Source of the DNA: Runella sp. SP2
GTDB taxonomy: Bacteria; Bacteroidota; Bacteroidia; Cytophagales; Spirosomataceae
Direction: 5' to 3'
Length of the DNA: 64,000 nt
Assembly (NCBI RefSeq): GCF_003711225.1
Contig: NZ_CP031030.1
Coordinates: 1,612,001-1,676,000, forward strand
Part shown: positions 63,512 to 64,000 of the stretch, piece by piece
Layout: the number at the start of each line of letters is the position of its first letter
Numbering within the stretch: position 1 is the first letter of the stretch
Program-made: the position numbers and the translations under genes
The notes under the pieces: generated by a model
What the model saw: only the letters and a program-made list of their open reading frames with translations
Told to the model about the DNA's origin: nothing
The model's database searches: none

Positions 63512-64000
63512 TTATATGTTAGCGTTCAATAGACTGACGTTTACCAGTGCTCCATTAGCTGTATCGTTCGTCTCAAACTTCCCATTGTTGATTTCTAAGA
63601 GAGATTGCACAAGGGTGAGTCCTAGACCCGAACCTTTGTGCTTGGAATTGTTTGTATTTCCAAACCCAGGGCCAGAATCAAGAATTGAAAGGGTGACAAA
63701 TAGTGTTTGGGTATTTGAAGTAAGTGTTATTGAGCCCCCTGCTGGTGAGAATTTTATGGCGTTCTGAAGTAGATTTCTAATAATGATTTTAAAATGATTT
63801 TCATCAATAATACATTCTAGTGCTGGGTCAATTTCATTGACAATGGATAGCTCATTTAATTCAATATTTGTTTCAAGCAATTCTAAACACTCTTCTACAA
63901 TTTCAAGCAAGTTACATTGTACTGGCTTTCGTTTAAAAGATTTTTGTTGGCTATTAGACCAATATAGAAGGTTATCGAGTGTTAGTAAAAGTGTGTTTAG
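63512..64000 (-). CDS. C-terminal part of a sensor histidine kinase (partial)
   Basis: The frame continues to the window edge (LLLTLDNLLYWSNSQQKSFK upstream of the ATPase), so this is the C-terminal part of a larger kinase. The end of the dimerisation helix is followed by the ATPase: N-box IIRNLLQNAIKFSPAGGSIT, G1 LDSGPGFG, G2 KGSGLGLTLVQSLLEINNG. It ends 145 bp before the AraC start region. The full architecture lies outside. Confidence 0.85.
   Translation of the reverse strand, partial: LNTLLLTLDNLLYWSNSQQKSFKRKPVQCNLLEIVEECLELLETNIELNELSIVNEIDPALECIIDENHFKIIIRNLLQNAIKFSPAGGSITLTSNTQTLFVTLSILDSGPGFGNTNNSKHKGSGLGLTLVQSLLEINNGKFETNDTANGALVNVSLLNANI

Noticed and set aside
63512..63910. A short complete 132-residue ATPase
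   Set aside because: The frame continues without a stop to the window edge with kinase dimerisation-like sequence, so it is the end of a larger kinase.

Overview
The window is a piece of a Bacteroidota chromosome, most likely from the Cytophagales (a Runella- or Spirosoma-like organism; this is inference). Support comes from a SusC/SusD pair, TonB-dependent receptors with carboxypeptidase-D-like N-terminal domains, a type IX secretion (T9SS) sorting domain, LytS/LytTR two-component pairs, AraC regulators with membrane N-termini, a Bacteroidota-type promoter (TTG plus nAnnTTTG), and the near absence of Shine-Dalgarno sequences. No phage, plasmid or CRISPR locus was seen.

Layout. 1-8629: a broken TonB-receptor stub, SusC, SusD-like lipoprotein and a very large VCBS/ASPIC lipoprotein, forming a nutrient-uptake operon. 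8641-13067: Uma2-family protein, DUF5107/TPR protein, SDR. 13325-20370: gyrB with its terminator, ppk1, an NPP-type phosphodiesterase, a small lipoprotein and a YdfG-like SDR. 20383-21455: a tRNA-Val(TAC) array of three intact and four damaged copies, the damaged ones all sharing the same 16-bp GC-rich insert in the T arm, followed by a small MITE-like element. 21483-30269: two LytS/LytTR systems around a sialidase, a stand-alone T9SS sorting domain, a LolA-like protein, trpA and an esterase. 30426-41877: AraC regulators, SDR, an unusual ECF sigma factor with membrane and extracytoplasmic extension, a TonB receptor, an NTF2-sugar dehydrogenase fusion and small genes. 42015-47806: serine acetyltransferase, ApbE, AraC and Crp regulators, and a persulfide dioxygenase-rhodanese plus MFS pair. 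47813-50949: AtuA proteins and a CitM-type transporter. 50968-51170: a four-helix-bundle (23S IVP) cassette between inverted repeats. 51189-61539: a minus-strand island of one sulfatase, two esterase-D proteins, two full and one broken type-B carboxylesterases, a sugar isomerase-like TIM barrel and an amidohydrolase, headed by a divergent NUDIX-type regulator with a palindromic operator candidate between them. 62413-64000: an AraC regulator and the C-terminus of a histidine kinase running off the window.

How the genes work together. The first block imports an oligomer through the outer membrane. The esterase/sulfatase island looks like a secreted de-esterifying and desulfating toolkit under local NUDIX-regulator control. 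The Crp-PDO-MFS block looks like reactive-sulfur handling. Many other genes are single housekeeping genes. The most unusual structures are the tRNA-Val array with interrupted T arms, the sigma factor with a fused anti-sigma-like membrane extension, the in-frame mini-insertions in the VCBS protein and AtuA, and the flanked four-helix-bundle cassette.
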